A stretch of DNA of 64,000 bases from Blastococcus sp. VKM Ac-2987 (GTDB taxonomy: Bacteria; Actinomycetota; Actinomycetes; Mycobacteriales; Geodermatophilaceae), in contig NZ_JAPVBG010000002.1 in NCBI RefSeq assembly GCF_026967805.1, positions 262,928-326,927 on the forward strand, read 5' to 3'. Positions 7,944 through 16,329 of the stretch are shown in pieces. Every line of letters starts with the position of its first letter. Position 1 is the first letter of the stretch. The notes under the pieces were generated by a model that was not told where the DNA came from, did no database searches, and saw nothing but the letters and a program-made list of their open reading frames with translations. The position numbers and the translations under genes were made by a program.

Positions 7944-9137
7944 CTACTCCGGGTGGCGCAGCAGGTAGCGGCCGAAGTGCGGCACGGTGAAGGCGATCTG
8001 GCCGCGCTCGGCGGAGTAGACCAGCCCCTTCTTGATGAGCGAGTCGCGGGCGGGGGAGAGGGACGCCGGCTTGCGGCCCAGCGAGACGGCCACCTCCGAC
8101 GTCGCCACCGCCGCGCCGCCGGAGCCGCCCAGCTCGGCCATCGCGTGCATGTACTCCCGCTCGGCGGGGGTGGCGCGGTCGTAGCGGGACCCGAAGAACC
8201 CCACGGCCAGCTCCGCCTCGGCGACCGGGGCGGCCATCGCCACGTCGGCGGCGGTGATGGGCGAGGAGGCGGCGACGTCCCAGGTGACCTTGCCGTAGGC
8301 CTGCACGAAGTAGGGGTAGCCGTCCGCCGCCTCGTAGAGGGCGTCCAGCGCGGCCGGCTCGAACTCGACGTCCTCGCGCTCCGCCGGGGCGAGCAGGGCG
8401 CGGTCGGCCGCCTCGCGGTCCAGCCGGTCGATGCGCAGGTAGCGGAAGAGCCGCTCTGAATAGCTCTTGGACGCCGAGAGCACCGCCGGCAGGTGGGGGA
8501 GCCCCGCGCCGACGACGATCAGCGGCGCCCCCTGCTGGGACAGCTCGTGGCACGCGGCGCAGATGGCCGAGATGTCGTCGGCCTGGATGTCCTGCATCTC
8601 GTCGATGAACAGCGCGATGCCGCTGCCGATGTCGGCCGCCACCCCGGCGGCGTCGCTGAGGAGCTCGACCAGGTCGATCTCCATGTCGCCGGAGTCGGCC
8701 CGCCCGGTGGCCGCGGGCGCGTCGATGCCCGGCTGCCACCGGTCGCGCACCTTGGCCTCCGCCGGATTCACCCGCTGGGCGAACGCCTTCACCACGCCCA
8801 GCACCTCGGTCACCGACTCCTGGTCGCCGTGGCGCGGGCCCAGCTCGCGCAGCGCCATGTGCAGCGCGGAGGAGACCGGCCGGCGCAGCGACTGCTCGGG
8901 GCGGGCCTCGATCTTCCCGGTGCCCCAGCCGCGGGCGATCGCCGCCGACCGCAGCTGGTTGAGCAGCACCGTCTTGCCGACGCCGCGCAGCCCGGTGAGC
9001 ACCAGGGAGCGCTCGGGCCGGCCGCGGGCGATCCGCTCGAGGACGACGTCGAACGCCGACAGCTCGCCGTCCCGGCCGGCCAGCTCGGGCGGGCGCTGGC
9101 CCGCGCCGGGGGCGTAGGGGTTCCGCACCGGATCCAT
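7944..9137 (-). CDS. AAA-type ATPase with C-terminal winged-helix region
   Basis: 397 aa. Walker A is GLRGVGKTVLL (about residue 50), Walker B is ALFIDEMQDI, and a sensor-like VVGAGLPHLP follows, then a helical lid and a C-terminal segment (ATSEVAVSLGRKPASLSPARDSLIKKGLVYS) resembling a winged helix. This is the layout of STAND-like/Orc-Cdc6-like ATPases common in actinobacteria; the cellular role is unknown to me. ATG 9137 is preferred over GTG 9146 because TACGGT lies exactly 7 bases upstream, a leaderless-promoter arrangement, and the protein then opens MDPVRNPYAPGAG. A small repeat element sits just upstream. Confidence 0.75.
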   Translation of the reverse strand: MDPVRNPYAPGAGQRPPELAGRDGELSAFDVVLERIARGRPERSLVLTGLRGVGKTVLLNQLRSAAIARGWGTGKIEARPEQSLRRPVSSALHMALRELGPRHGDQESVTEVLGVVKAFAQRVNPAEAKVRDRWQPGIDAPAATGRADSGDMEIDLVELLSDAAGVAADIGSGIALFIDEMQDIQADDISAICAACHELSQQGAPLIVVGAGLPHLPAVLSASKSYSERLFRYLRIDRLDREAADRALLAPAEREDVEFEPAALDALYEAADGYPYFVQAYGKVTWDVAASSPITAADVAMAAPVAEAELAVGFFGSRYDRATPAEREYMHAMAELGGSGGAAVATSEVAVSLGRKPASLSPARDSLIKKGLVYSAERGQIAFTVPHFGRYLLRHPE

Positions 9138-9158
9138 GTCGTGCACCGTATGCCGTTC

Positions 9159-9190
9159 TCTAGCGCCGGGCGTAGAGATCGGTAGAACGA
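9159..9190 (+). repeat. 32-base TCTAGC-type intergenic element (copy C)
   Basis: Reads TCTAGC, 8 variable bases, GTAGAGA, then GGTAGAACGA. Position for position it matches the element at 19574-19605 without gaps at most sites, and less well the one at 16206-16237. It lies between the TetR gene and the AAA ATPase gene, immediately 5' of the latter, so here it cannot be only a terminator between convergent genes. The upstream GGCGGAT block of the other copies is missing. Confidence 0.5.
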
Positions 9191-9191
9191 C

Positions 9192-9791
9192 CTAGCGCGT
9201 GTCGCGCAGGCCGGCGAGGTGCACCTCCAGCACCGCGCGCACCCGGGCGGCCGGCAGGGTCGTCGGCCGGATGAGCGCGTGCAGCGCCAGGCCGTCCAGC
9301 ACGGCGTACAGCCGCTCGGTCTCCAGCTCGGTGTCCAGGCCGTCGCGCACGGCTCCGGCGTCGGCCAGCGCGTCGAGGACGAGGGCGCACAGCTGCCGGA
9401 GTTCTGCGGCCGCCCGGTCGCGCAGCGCCGCCAGCTCGTCGTCGACGAGGGCGCGCGCGGTCAGGGCGAGCCACACCTCCCCCTCCGCGCGTCGCTCCTC
9501 GTCGAGGGGGAGGGTCTCCTCCAGCACGGCGAGCACCTGGGCGGCCGGCGGCCCGCCGCCGCGGACGACGCCCTCGATCCGGGCCCGCACGTTCTCGCTG
9601 ACCAGCGTCATCGCGAAGTGCAGCAGCGCGTCCTGGGTGGGGAACCAGTGCCGCAGCGCGCCCATGGAGGTGCCGGCCTCGCGGGCCACGGAGCGGACGG
9701 AGGCCCCGGCGACGCCGTCCCGCCGGATCACCCGCCAGACGGCTCCGGCCAGTTCCCGCCGCCGCTGCTCGGCGTCGACGACCCTCGGCAC
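9192..9791 (-). CDS. TetR-family transcriptional repressor
   Basis: 199 aa. N-terminal helix-turn-helix (about 10-58) is clear: VIRRDGVAGASVRSVAREAGTS followed by MGALRHWFPTQDALL. The C-terminal ligand-binding part is helical, with TALTARAL-type repeats of Ala/Leu. GTG 9791 has no ribosome site, but TATCAA lies six bases upstream on the minus strand, suggesting a leaderless transcript. It is divergent from a GAP-family membrane protein, and the intergenic stretch carries two palindromes of the same pattern, so it most likely represses itself and that neighbour. Inducer unknown. Confidence 0.9.
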   Translation of the reverse strand: MPRVVDAEQRRRELAGAVWRVIRRDGVAGASVRSVAREAGTSMGALRHWFPTQDALLHFAMTLVSENVRARIEGVVRGGGPPAAQVLAVLEETLPLDEERRAEGEVWLALTARALVDDELAALRDRAAAELRQLCALVLDALADAGAVRDGLDTELETERLYAVLDGLALHALIRPTTLPAARVRAVLEVHLAGLRDTR

Positions 9792-9801
9792 GGCTCTTTG
9801 A

Positions 9802-9845
9802 TAGCACAGTTGTGCTACTTTGCGTTGGCAGCACGAGTGTGCTGC
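9802..9845. promoter_or_regulatory. twin palindromic operators between tetR and the GAP-family gene
   Basis: Site 1 (9802-9817) is TAGCACA-GT-TGTGCTA with perfect 7-base arms. Site 2 (9828-9845) is GCAGCAC-GAGT-GTGCTGC, also perfect. Both share AGCAC/GTGCT half sites. Site 1 overlaps the minus-strand TATCAA -10 of the TetR gene; site 2 lies in the probable promoter of the GAP-family gene. The arrangement is what a TetR repressor controlling a divergent pair would use. Confidence 0.8.
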
Positions 9846-9862
9846 TACGTGGGGAGGGTGTC

Positions 9863-10573
9863 GTGGAACTGCTGGTCCCGCTGGCCGCGCTGGCCCTCGT
9901 CGACAGCACGAGCGTCGGCACGCTGGTGCTCCCGGTGTGGTTCCTCCTCGCCCCCGGACGGGTCCGGATCGGCCGCATTCTGCTGTTCCTCGGCACGGTG
10001 GCGGCCTTCTACCTGGTGCTCGGCGTCGCGCTCACGCTGGGCGCCGGGGTGCTCCTCGAGCCGGTCGCCGACGCCGTGGACACCACGGCGGGGCGGGTGG
10101 TGCGGCTCGTCGTGGGCATCGTGCTCGTCGTGCTCGGCCTGACCATCGAGCCGTGGACCAGGGCCGGCAAGGAGCGCAGGCGCGCCGCGCGGGCCGCGCG
10201 TGGGCCCGGCCGGCTGGCCCGCTTGCGGGATGCGGCCCGCGGCGACGGTCCCCGCGGCACCGTCGTGGTCCTCGGCGTCACGGCGGCCGGGATCGAGGCG
10301 GCCTCGATGGTCCCCTACCTGGCGGCCATCGCCCTGCTCACCGCGGCGGGGCTCGCCCTGGCCCCGACCGTCGCCGTGCTGGCCGGCTACTGCCTGGTCA
10401 TGGTCCTGCCCGCCCTGGTCCTGATCGCCGTCCGGACCGCGCTGGGCGACCGGCTCACCCCGGCGCTCGCCCGGCTGGAGGGCTGGCTGTCGCGGAACTC
10501 GGGGGAGACCCTCGCCTGGCTGCTCTTCCTGCTCGGGCTCTACGTCGCCGCCGGTGCGTTCCCGCTCTCCTGA
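9863..10573 (+). CDS. GAP-family (Sap/SfLAP-like) membrane protein
   Basis: 236 aa with about six hydrophobic segments: LLVPLAALALVDSTSVGTLV at the N-terminus, ILLFLGTVAAFYLVLGVALT, VRLVVGIVLVVLGLT, a basic loop (RRRAARAARG), then three C-terminal helices. The opening LALVDSTS-GTL pattern and topology fit the GAP family (sulfolipid-1-addressing protein, Sap), implicated in glycolipid transport or addressing in mycobacteria. GTG 9863 is chosen because GGGGAGG lies 5 bases upstream; the frame is open to 9812 but runs through the operators. Probably repressed by the divergent TetR protein. Confidence 0.75.
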   Translation: MELLVPLAALALVDSTSVGTLVLPVWFLLAPGRVRIGRILLFLGTVAAFYLVLGVALTLGAGVLLEPVADAVDTTAGRVVRLVVGIVLVVLGLTIEPWTRAGKERRRAARAARGPGRLARLRDAARGDGPRGTVVVLGVTAAGIEAASMVPYLAAIALLTAAGLALAPTVAVLAGYCLVMVLPALVLIAVRTALGDRLTPALARLEGWLSRNSGETLAWLLFLLGLYVAAGAFPLS

Positions 10574-10602
10574 CCGTCGTGCAGGAGGGTCTACCGCTCT
10601 CT

Positions 10603-10676
10603 GGTCACGACGCTAGACAGCGCCAGACGAGGGGAGATCCCCCAGTCGGCGACCCCGCCCGGCTAGCGTCGTGACC
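10603..10676. repeat. 14-base perfect inverted repeat flanking the holin-like promoter
   Basis: GGTCACGACGCTAG at 10603-10616 and CTAGCGTCGTGACC at 10663-10676 are exact reverse complements, 46 bases apart. The right arm contains TAGCGT, exactly 7 bases before GTG 10677, so it carries the presumed leaderless -10. The left arm would be the mirror image on the other strand. Could be two half-operators, a long-loop hairpin or a duplicated promoter facing backwards. Confidence 0.6.
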
Positions 10677-11048
10677 GTGATCAGGTTCCTGCTCAAGGTC
10701 GTCATCTTCGCGGCGGCGTTCTACGGGCTCACCTACTTCGACGTGCTGCCCGGGCTGGAGGTCCTGGAGAACCCGGACGGGCCGCTGGGGGAGTACGGCA
10801 GCTACCTGTGGATCGGGCTGATCTTCGGCGTCGTCAACGCCCTGGTCGGCCCGGTCCTGCGGCTGCTGTCCCTGCCCTTCGTGCTCCTCACGCTGGGCCT
10901 GTTCCTGCTCGTCATCAACGCGGCCCTGCTCGGGCTGACCGCGGCGATCACCGATCGGTTGACCATCGACGGGTTCGGCACCGCCGTCCTCGGTGGGCTG
11001 ATCCTCGCCGTCGTCGGCTGGGTGGCCGACCAGATGCTCGACCGCTGA
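10677..11048 (+). CDS. phage-holin-4_2-type small membrane protein
   Basis: 123 aa with four hydrophobic segments: IRFLLKVVIFAAAFYGL, LWIGLIFGVVNALVGPVLRLL, LPFVLLTLGLFLLVINAALLGL, and GGLILAVVGWVADQML. This is the standard look of the Phage_holin_4_2 (mycobacterial 4-TMS) family, widespread in chromosomes and not evidence of a prophage. Start codons are GTG 10671 or 10677; neither has a ribosome site, and 10677 is preferred as a leaderless start 7 bases after TAGCGT. Function in the host is unknown. Confidence 0.8.
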   Translation: MIRFLLKVVIFAAAFYGLTYFDVLPGLEVLENPDGPLGEYGSYLWIGLIFGVVNALVGPVLRLLSLPFVLLTLGLFLLVINAALLGLTAAITDRLTIDGFGTAVLGGLILAVVGWVADQMLDR

Positions 11049-11115
11049 GCGCGGTCCCGGGCCCGTCCCCGCGTCGCCGTGACGGCGGTCTCAGCGGCCA
11101 GTACCGTCGCCTGAC

Positions 11116-14100
11116 ATGGCCAGTGACACCGGTGTGGTCCCGGATGCCGGGGCGGGCGACCGGGACGGCGGACCCGCGGGCGGCTCCCTGACCGAGCTGG
11201 CCGCCCTCGAGGCCGGCCGCGACGAGAAGAAGCTGCTCCTGCGCGAGGCGGCCCGCGTCGCCGTCGCGGGGGCCGGCCACGGGTCGTCGGCGCTGCCCCG
11301 GGGCTGCACCGCCGACGACGTGCCGGCCTTCCTGCGGCGGTACTACTGGAGCGAGCCCGCGGAGGAGGTCCTCGCCAGCGACCCCGCCGAGCTGGCCGCG
11401 CTCGCCCTCGGGCACCTCTCCCTCGCCGAGGTCCGCCCGATCGGCTCCGCGACCGTCGACGTGCAGGCCGTCCCGCGCGCGCAGGGCGCCGGCCGGACGG
11501 TGATCCGGCTGGTCACCGACGACATGCCGTACCTGGTCGACTCGGTCACCGCCGAGGTGGTCCGCCAGGGCTTCCGGCTCGAGCACGTGGTGCACCCGCT
11601 GCTCGTCGTCCGCCGCGACCTGAGGGGCCGGATCACCGCGCTGTGCGACAGCCTGGACGCCCCCTCCTGCGGCGACGACGCCGTCGCCGAGTCGTGGATG
11701 GCCGTCGTGCTCGACGGCCCGCTGGACGGCGAGGCGGCGGGCGACCTGGTGACCGGCCTGCGCGCCGTCCTGGACGACGTGCGCGCCGTCCACGAGGACG
11801 GCGACCGCATGCGCGGCCGGATGGTCGACCTCGCCGCCGAGCTCGACGACCTCCTCGCGGGCGGCGGGGCGGGGGAGGAGGCGACCGACGACCCCGCCGA
11901 CGACCCCGCCGAGGCCGCGGCGCTGCTCCGCTGGCTCGCCGACGGGAACTTCGTGCTCCTCGGCGCGCGCGACGTCGAGATCGTCCCGGACGGTGCGGAC
12001 GTCGCCGCGCGGCCGGTGCCCGGGACGGGCCTCGGGGTGCTGCGCAGCGACACCGACGTGGCGCGCTCGGCGACCGCCCCGCCCGAGGCCGCCGGCGTCA
12101 CCGGGCGCCACCGGCTCACCGTCACCAAGGCCGACACGCGGTCGTCGGTGCACCGCCGGGCGTGGCTGGACCTGGTCGCGGTCACCCTGCCGCACGGCGA
12201 CGGCGCGACCCGGCGACGCCGCTTCGTCGGCCTCTTCCCGTCCACCGCGTACGGCACCAGCGTGCTCGACGTCCCGCTCGTGCGCCGCCGCGTCGCCGAG
12301 GTGGTCCACCGCTCCGGCGTCCCGGCCGACAGCCACACCGGCAAGCAGCTGCTCGAGATCCTGGAGACCTACCCCCGCGACGAGCTGATGCAGGTGGGGG
12401 CCGACGAGCTCCTGCCGGTCGCGATGGCCGTGCTGCACCTGCAGGAGCGGCGCCAGACCCGGCTGTTCCTCCGGCCGGACCCCACCGGGCGGTTCTGGTC
12501 CGCGCTGGTCTACCTGCCGCGCGACCGGTACACCACCGCCGTCCGGCTGGCGATGCAGCAGCTGCTCCTCGAGCGCCTCGGCGGCTCCGGCATCGAGTTC
12601 ACCGCGCGCTCCACCGAGTCGGTGCTCACCCGGCTGCACTTCGTCGTCCGGCTGCCGGTGGGCCGGCAGGGCTCCGCCCCGCCGGTCGACGTCGACGTGG
12701 AGGGACTGCAGGCCGAGCTGGCCGCGGCCGCACGCAGCTGGCCCGACGACCTGGCCGCCGCCCTGGAGGCGCGCTTCGGCGCGGACGCGGAGAAGGTCTT
12801 CTCCCGGGTCGCCGACGCCTTCCCCGCCGCCTACCAGGAGGACTTCCCGGCCGACCGCGCCGTGGAGGACCTGGTCCGCCTCGAGGGCCTGGCCCCGGAT
12901 GACGTGGCGCTGCGGCTGTGGACCCCGGCCGGCGCGGCGCCGGGCGAGCGCCGGCTGTCGGTGTACCGGGTGGGGGAGCGGCTGCTGCTGTCGCAGATCC
13001 TGCCGATGCTGCAGAACATGGGCGTCGACGTCGTCGACGAGCGGCCGTACGAGATCGACCGGATCGGCGCGCCGCCGACCTGGATCTACGACTTCGGCAT
13101 CGCCGTCCCCCTGGTGGACCTGCCGCTGCTGCGGTCGCTGCCCGAGCGCTTCACCGACGCGGTGGGGGCCGTCTGGCGCGGGCAGGCCGAGGACGACGGC
13201 CTGGGTGCACTGGTCATGCTCGCCGGGCTGAACTGGCGGCAGGTCACGGTGGTGCGCGCCTACGTGCAGTGGCTGCGCCAGGCCGGGCTGCCGTTCAGCC
13301 AGGCCTACGTCGAGCGCACCCTCGCCGCCCACCCCGGCGTCGTGGCCCGGCTGGTGGCGCTGTTCGAGGCCCGCTTCTCGCCCGGGCGGATGAACGGCCG
13401 GGAGGACCGGCAGGCCGAGCTGGTCGAGGCGCTGCGCCGGTCGATCGGCGACGTCGCCTCGCTCGACGCCGACCGGGTGCTCAGCTCGCTGCTGGCCGCC
13501 GTCGTCGCCACCCAGCGGACCACGTACTACGCCATGTCCTCACCTCCCCACCCGGCGCTCGCGCTCAAGCTCGACCCGGCGGGGGTGCCCGACCTGCCCG
13601 AGCCGCGGCCGGCGCACGAGGTCTGGGTCAGCTCGCCGCGCGTGATGGGCGTGCACCTGCGGTTCGGCAAGGTGGCCCGCGGCGGGCTGCGCTGGTCCGA
13701 CCGCCACGAGGACCTGCGCACCGAGATCCTCGGCCTGGTCAAGGCACAGATGGTGAAGAACACCGTCATCGTGCCCACAGGCGCCAAGGGCGGCTTCGTG
13801 GTGAAGCGCCCACCGGGTGACGGCGCCTCGCGCGACGAGGTGATCGCCGAGGCCCAGGCCTGCTACAAGCTCTTCATCGGCGCGCTGCTCGCGCTGACCG
13901 ACAACCGGGTCGAGGGCGCGGTCGTCCCGCCCGAGAAGGTCGTCCGGCACGACGGCGACGACTCCTACCTCGTCGTCGCCGCGGACAAGGGGACGGCGAC
14001 CTTCTCCGACCTCGCCAACTCCGTGGCGCTGGAGCGCGGCTACTGGCTGGGCGACGCCTTCGCCTCCGGCGGCTCGGTCGGCTACGACCACAAGGCCATG

Positions 14101-16131
14101 GGCATCACCGCCCGCGGCGCCTGGGAGTCGGTGACCCAGCACTTCCGGGCGCTCGGCCTCGACGTGCAGCGCGAGGACTTCACCGTCGTCGGCGTCGGCG
14201 ACATGTCCGGTGACGTCTTCGGCAACGGGATGCTGCTGTCGGAGCACATCCGGCTGGTGGCCGCCTTCGACCACCGGCACGTGTTCGTCGACCCGTCGCC
14301 CGCGGCGGCGTCGTTCGCCGAGCGCCGCCGGCTGTTCGACCTCCCGCGCTCGTCGTGGGCCGACTACGACACCTCGCTGATCAGCGCGGGCGGCGGCATC
14401 TGGCCGCGCACGGCGAAGTCCGTCCCGGTGAGCGAGCAGGTGCGCGCCGCCCTCGGGCTGCCCGGCGACGTCACGGCGCTCCCCCCGGTCGAGCTGATCC
14501 GCGCGGTGCTGCTCGCCCCGGTGGACCTGCTGTTCAACGGCGGGATCGGCACCTACGTGAAGGCTTCGGGCGAGAGCCACCTCGAGGTCGGCGACAAGGC
14601 CAACGACGCGGTGCGCGTCGACGGCCGGTCGCTGCGGGTCCGGGTCGTGGGGGAGGGCGGCAACCTCGGTCTCACCCAGCGCGGGCGCGTCGAGTACGCG
14701 CTCACCGGCGGCCGGCTGAACACCGACGCCATCGACAACTCCGCCGGCGTGGACACCTCCGACCACGAGGTGAACATCAAGATCGCGCTGAACCGCGTGG
14801 TCGACGAGGGGCGGATCGACGCCGAGGGCCGGGCCGCGCTGCTCGCCGGGATGACCGACGAGGTCGCGGCCGCCGTCCTGACCGACAACCACGCGCAGAA
14901 CGCGACCCTGGCCGGGGAGACCGCCGCGGCGCGCAGCCTGCTGGACTCCCACGAGCGGTTCATCCGGTCGCTGGAGCGCTCGGGACGGCTCAACCGCGCG
15001 GTCGAGGCGCTGCCCGACGACCGCGGGCTCACCGAGCGGCGGCGGGACGGGCAGGCGCTGACCGGCCCGGAGCTCTCGGTGCTGCTGGCCTACGCGAAGC
15101 TCCAGACCAGTGACGCGGTGCTGGCGTCGTCGCTCCCCGACGACCCCGCGCTGGAGGAGCTGCTGGTCGAGTACTTCCCGGCCCCGCTGCGCGAGCGCTT
15201 CCCCGTCGCGGTCACCAGCCACCCGCTGCGCCGCGAGATCATCGGGACCGCGCTGACCAACCGGGCGGTCAACATCGCCGGCGTCACCGGGCTGTTCCGG
15301 CTCATCGAGGAGACCGGGGTGCCGCTGGCGACGGTGGTGCGGGCGCACGCCGTGGCCCGCGCGGTGTTCGGCATCGACCGGATGTGGGACGCCTTCCGGC
15401 CGCTGGACGGCCAGGTCTCGGCGGCCGCCCAGATCGAGGGGCGCACCGAGGCGACCCGGCTGGCCGAGCGGGCCACCCGCTGGCTGCTGCGCCAGCCGGA
15501 CCTCACCGCGGAGCACCCGCTCCCGCTGGCGGAGGTGACGGACCGGTTCGCCTCGTCGGTGGCCGAGGTGCAGGCCGGCCTGCCCGGTTGGCTGATGGGC
15601 GCGGAGGCCGAGTCCTACGCCGCACGGGCGGGCCGGCTGCAGGAGTCCGGCCTCCCCGCGGAGCTGGCCGCCCGCGTCGCGGCCGCACCGCTGATGCCGG
15701 CCGCGCTGGACCTCGCCGTGGTCGCCGAGCGGACCGGGGCCCCCGTGGCGCTGGCCGGCCGGGTGATGCAGCGCCTGGCCGAGCGGCTGGGCCTGGTGAC
15801 CCTGCGCGAGCTGGTCATCGCGCTGCCGCGCGACCGCCGCTGGCCGTCGATGGCCCGCGCCTCGCTGCGCGACGACCTCGCGATGGAGCAGGCCTCGCTC
15901 ACCGAGGACGTGCTCAGCCTGCGGACCTCCGACGCCGAGGGGCCCGACGAGCTGGTCTCCCGGTGGGAGGAGGGCTGGGACATCGCCCAGCACCGCGCCG
16001 CCGGCCAGCTCGCCGACATCACCGCCGGCGACCGGCAGGAGCTGGCCGAGCTGCTGGTCGCCGTCCGGACGCTGCGCGGGCTGCGCCGCCGGCGCCAGGC
16101 CCGCCGCCTCCCCCGCCCGGCCGACCGGTAG
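11116..16131 (+). CDS. gdh: NAD-dependent glutamate dehydrogenase, large (about 180 kDa) class
   Basis: 1671 aa, the size of the bacterial GDH180 class, which oxidises glutamate to 2-oxoglutarate and ammonia with NAD and serves mainly in glutamate catabolism. The long N-terminal half (about 1-720) holds regulatory ACT-like regions (VIRLVTDDMPYLVDSV). The catalytic domain follows, with GLRWSDRHEDLRTEILGLVK, catalytic Lys in PTGAKGGFVVK, and nucleotide-binding GVGDMSGDVFGNGMLLS. The tail is a helical C-terminal region. It stands alone between a small membrane gene and a glucoamylase. The start is ATG 11116. Confidence 0.93.
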   Translation: MASDTGVVPDAGAGDRDGGPAGGSLTELAALEAGRDEKKLLLREAARVAVAGAGHGSSALPRGCTADDVPAFLRRYYWSEPAEEVLASDPAELAALALGHLSLAEVRPIGSATVDVQAVPRAQGAGRTVIRLVTDDMPYLVDSVTAEVVRQGFRLEHVVHPLLVVRRDLRGRITALCDSLDAPSCGDDAVAESWMAVVLDGPLDGEAAGDLVTGLRAVLDDVRAVHEDGDRMRGRMVDLAAELDDLLAGGGAGEEATDDPADDPAEAAALLRWLADGNFVLLGARDVEIVPDGADVAARPVPGTGLGVLRSDTDVARSATAPPEAAGVTGRHRLTVTKADTRSSVHRRAWLDLVAVTLPHGDGATRRRRFVGLFPSTAYGTSVLDVPLVRRRVAEVVHRSGVPADSHTGKQLLEILETYPRDELMQVGADELLPVAMAVLHLQERRQTRLFLRPDPTGRFWSALVYLPRDRYTTAVRLAMQQLLLERLGGSGIEFTARSTESVLTRLHFVVRLPVGRQGSAPPVDVDVEGLQAELAAAARSWPDDLAAALEARFGADAEKVFSRVADAFPAAYQEDFPADRAVEDLVRLEGLAPDDVALRLWTPAGAAPGERRLSVYRVGERLLLSQILPMLQNMGVDVVDERPYEIDRIGAPPTWIYDFGIAVPLVDLPLLRSLPERFTDAVGAVWRGQAEDDGLGALVMLAGLNWRQVTVVRAYVQWLRQAGLPFSQAYVERTLAAHPGVVARLVALFEARFSPGRMNGREDRQAELVEALRRSIGDVASLDADRVLSSLLAAVVATQRTTYYAMSSPPHPALALKLDPAGVPDLPEPRPAHEVWVSSPRVMGVHLRFGKVARGGLRWSDRHEDLRTEILGLVKAQMVKNTVIVPTGAKGGFVVKRPPGDGASRDEVIAEAQACYKLFIGALLALTDNRVEGAVVPPEKVVRHDGDDSYLVVAADKGTATFSDLANSVALERGYWLGDAFASGGSVGYDHKAMGITARGAWESVTQHFRALGLDVQREDFTVVGVGDMSGDVFGNGMLLSEHIRLVAAFDHRHVFVDPSPAAASFAERRRLFDLPRSSWADYDTSLISAGGGIWPRTAKSVPVSEQVRAALGLPGDVTALPPVELIRAVLLAPVDLLFNGGIGTYVKASGESHLEVGDKANDAVRVDGRSLRVRVVGEGGNLGLTQRGRVEYALTGGRLNTDAIDNSAGVDTSDHEVNIKIALNRVVDEGRIDAEGRAALLAGMTDEVAAAVLTDNHAQNATLAGETAAARSLLDSHERFIRSLERSGRLNRAVEALPDDRGLTERRRDGQALTGPELSVLLAYAKLQTSDAVLASSLPDDPALEELLVEYFPAPLRERFPVAVTSHPLRREIIGTALTNRAVNIAGVTGLFRLIEETGVPLATVVRAHAVARAVFGIDRMWDAFRPLDGQVSAAAQIEGRTEATRLAERATRWLLRQPDLTAEHPLPLAEVTDRFASSVAEVQAGLPGWLMGAEAESYAARAGRLQESGLPAELAARVAAAPLMPAALDLAVVAERTGAPVALAGRVMQRLAERLGLVTLRELVIALPRDRRWPSMARASLRDDLAMEQASLTEDVLSLRTSDAEGPDELVSRWEEGWDIAQHRAAGQLADITAGDRQELAELLVAVRTLRGLRRRRQARRLPRPADR

Positions 16132-16184
16132 CTCCGGCGTGCGCACGGATGCGGTTCCGGGCGGGTCGGGAGCAGCCGCAGTGC

Positions 16185-16237
16185 ATCTCGGCGGATATCG
16201 GCTCCTCTAGCGAAGCCGCTAGAGAGTCCTAGAGGAG
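16185..16237 (+). repeat. GGCGGAT/TCTAGC hairpin element (copy A)
   Basis: Begins ATCTCGGCGGAT at 16185; 21 bases later comes TCTAGC, giving the hairpin CTCTAGCG-AAGC-CGCTAGAG (16205-16224). A second CTAGAGG at 16229-16235 can pair with CCTCTAG at 16204-16210, so two structures are mutually exclusive. The copy at 19553-19605 has the same ATCTCGGCGGAT block at the same 21-base distance. It lies between GDH and the GH15 gene, both on the plus strand, so it could be a terminator or attenuator. Confidence 0.6.
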
Positions 16238-16329
16238 GCGATCCACCGGGCCGTCGATTTCGCCAGGGTTGGCCGGTGCCTGCGCGGGCACGGTCGGATG
16301 GACCCGTGCCACCGACCCGAGGACCGCCC

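Noticed and set aside
10677..11048. Prophage remnant suggested by a holin-like protein
   Set aside because: Phage_holin_4_2 proteins are ordinary chromosomal genes in actinobacteria; no other phage gene is present.
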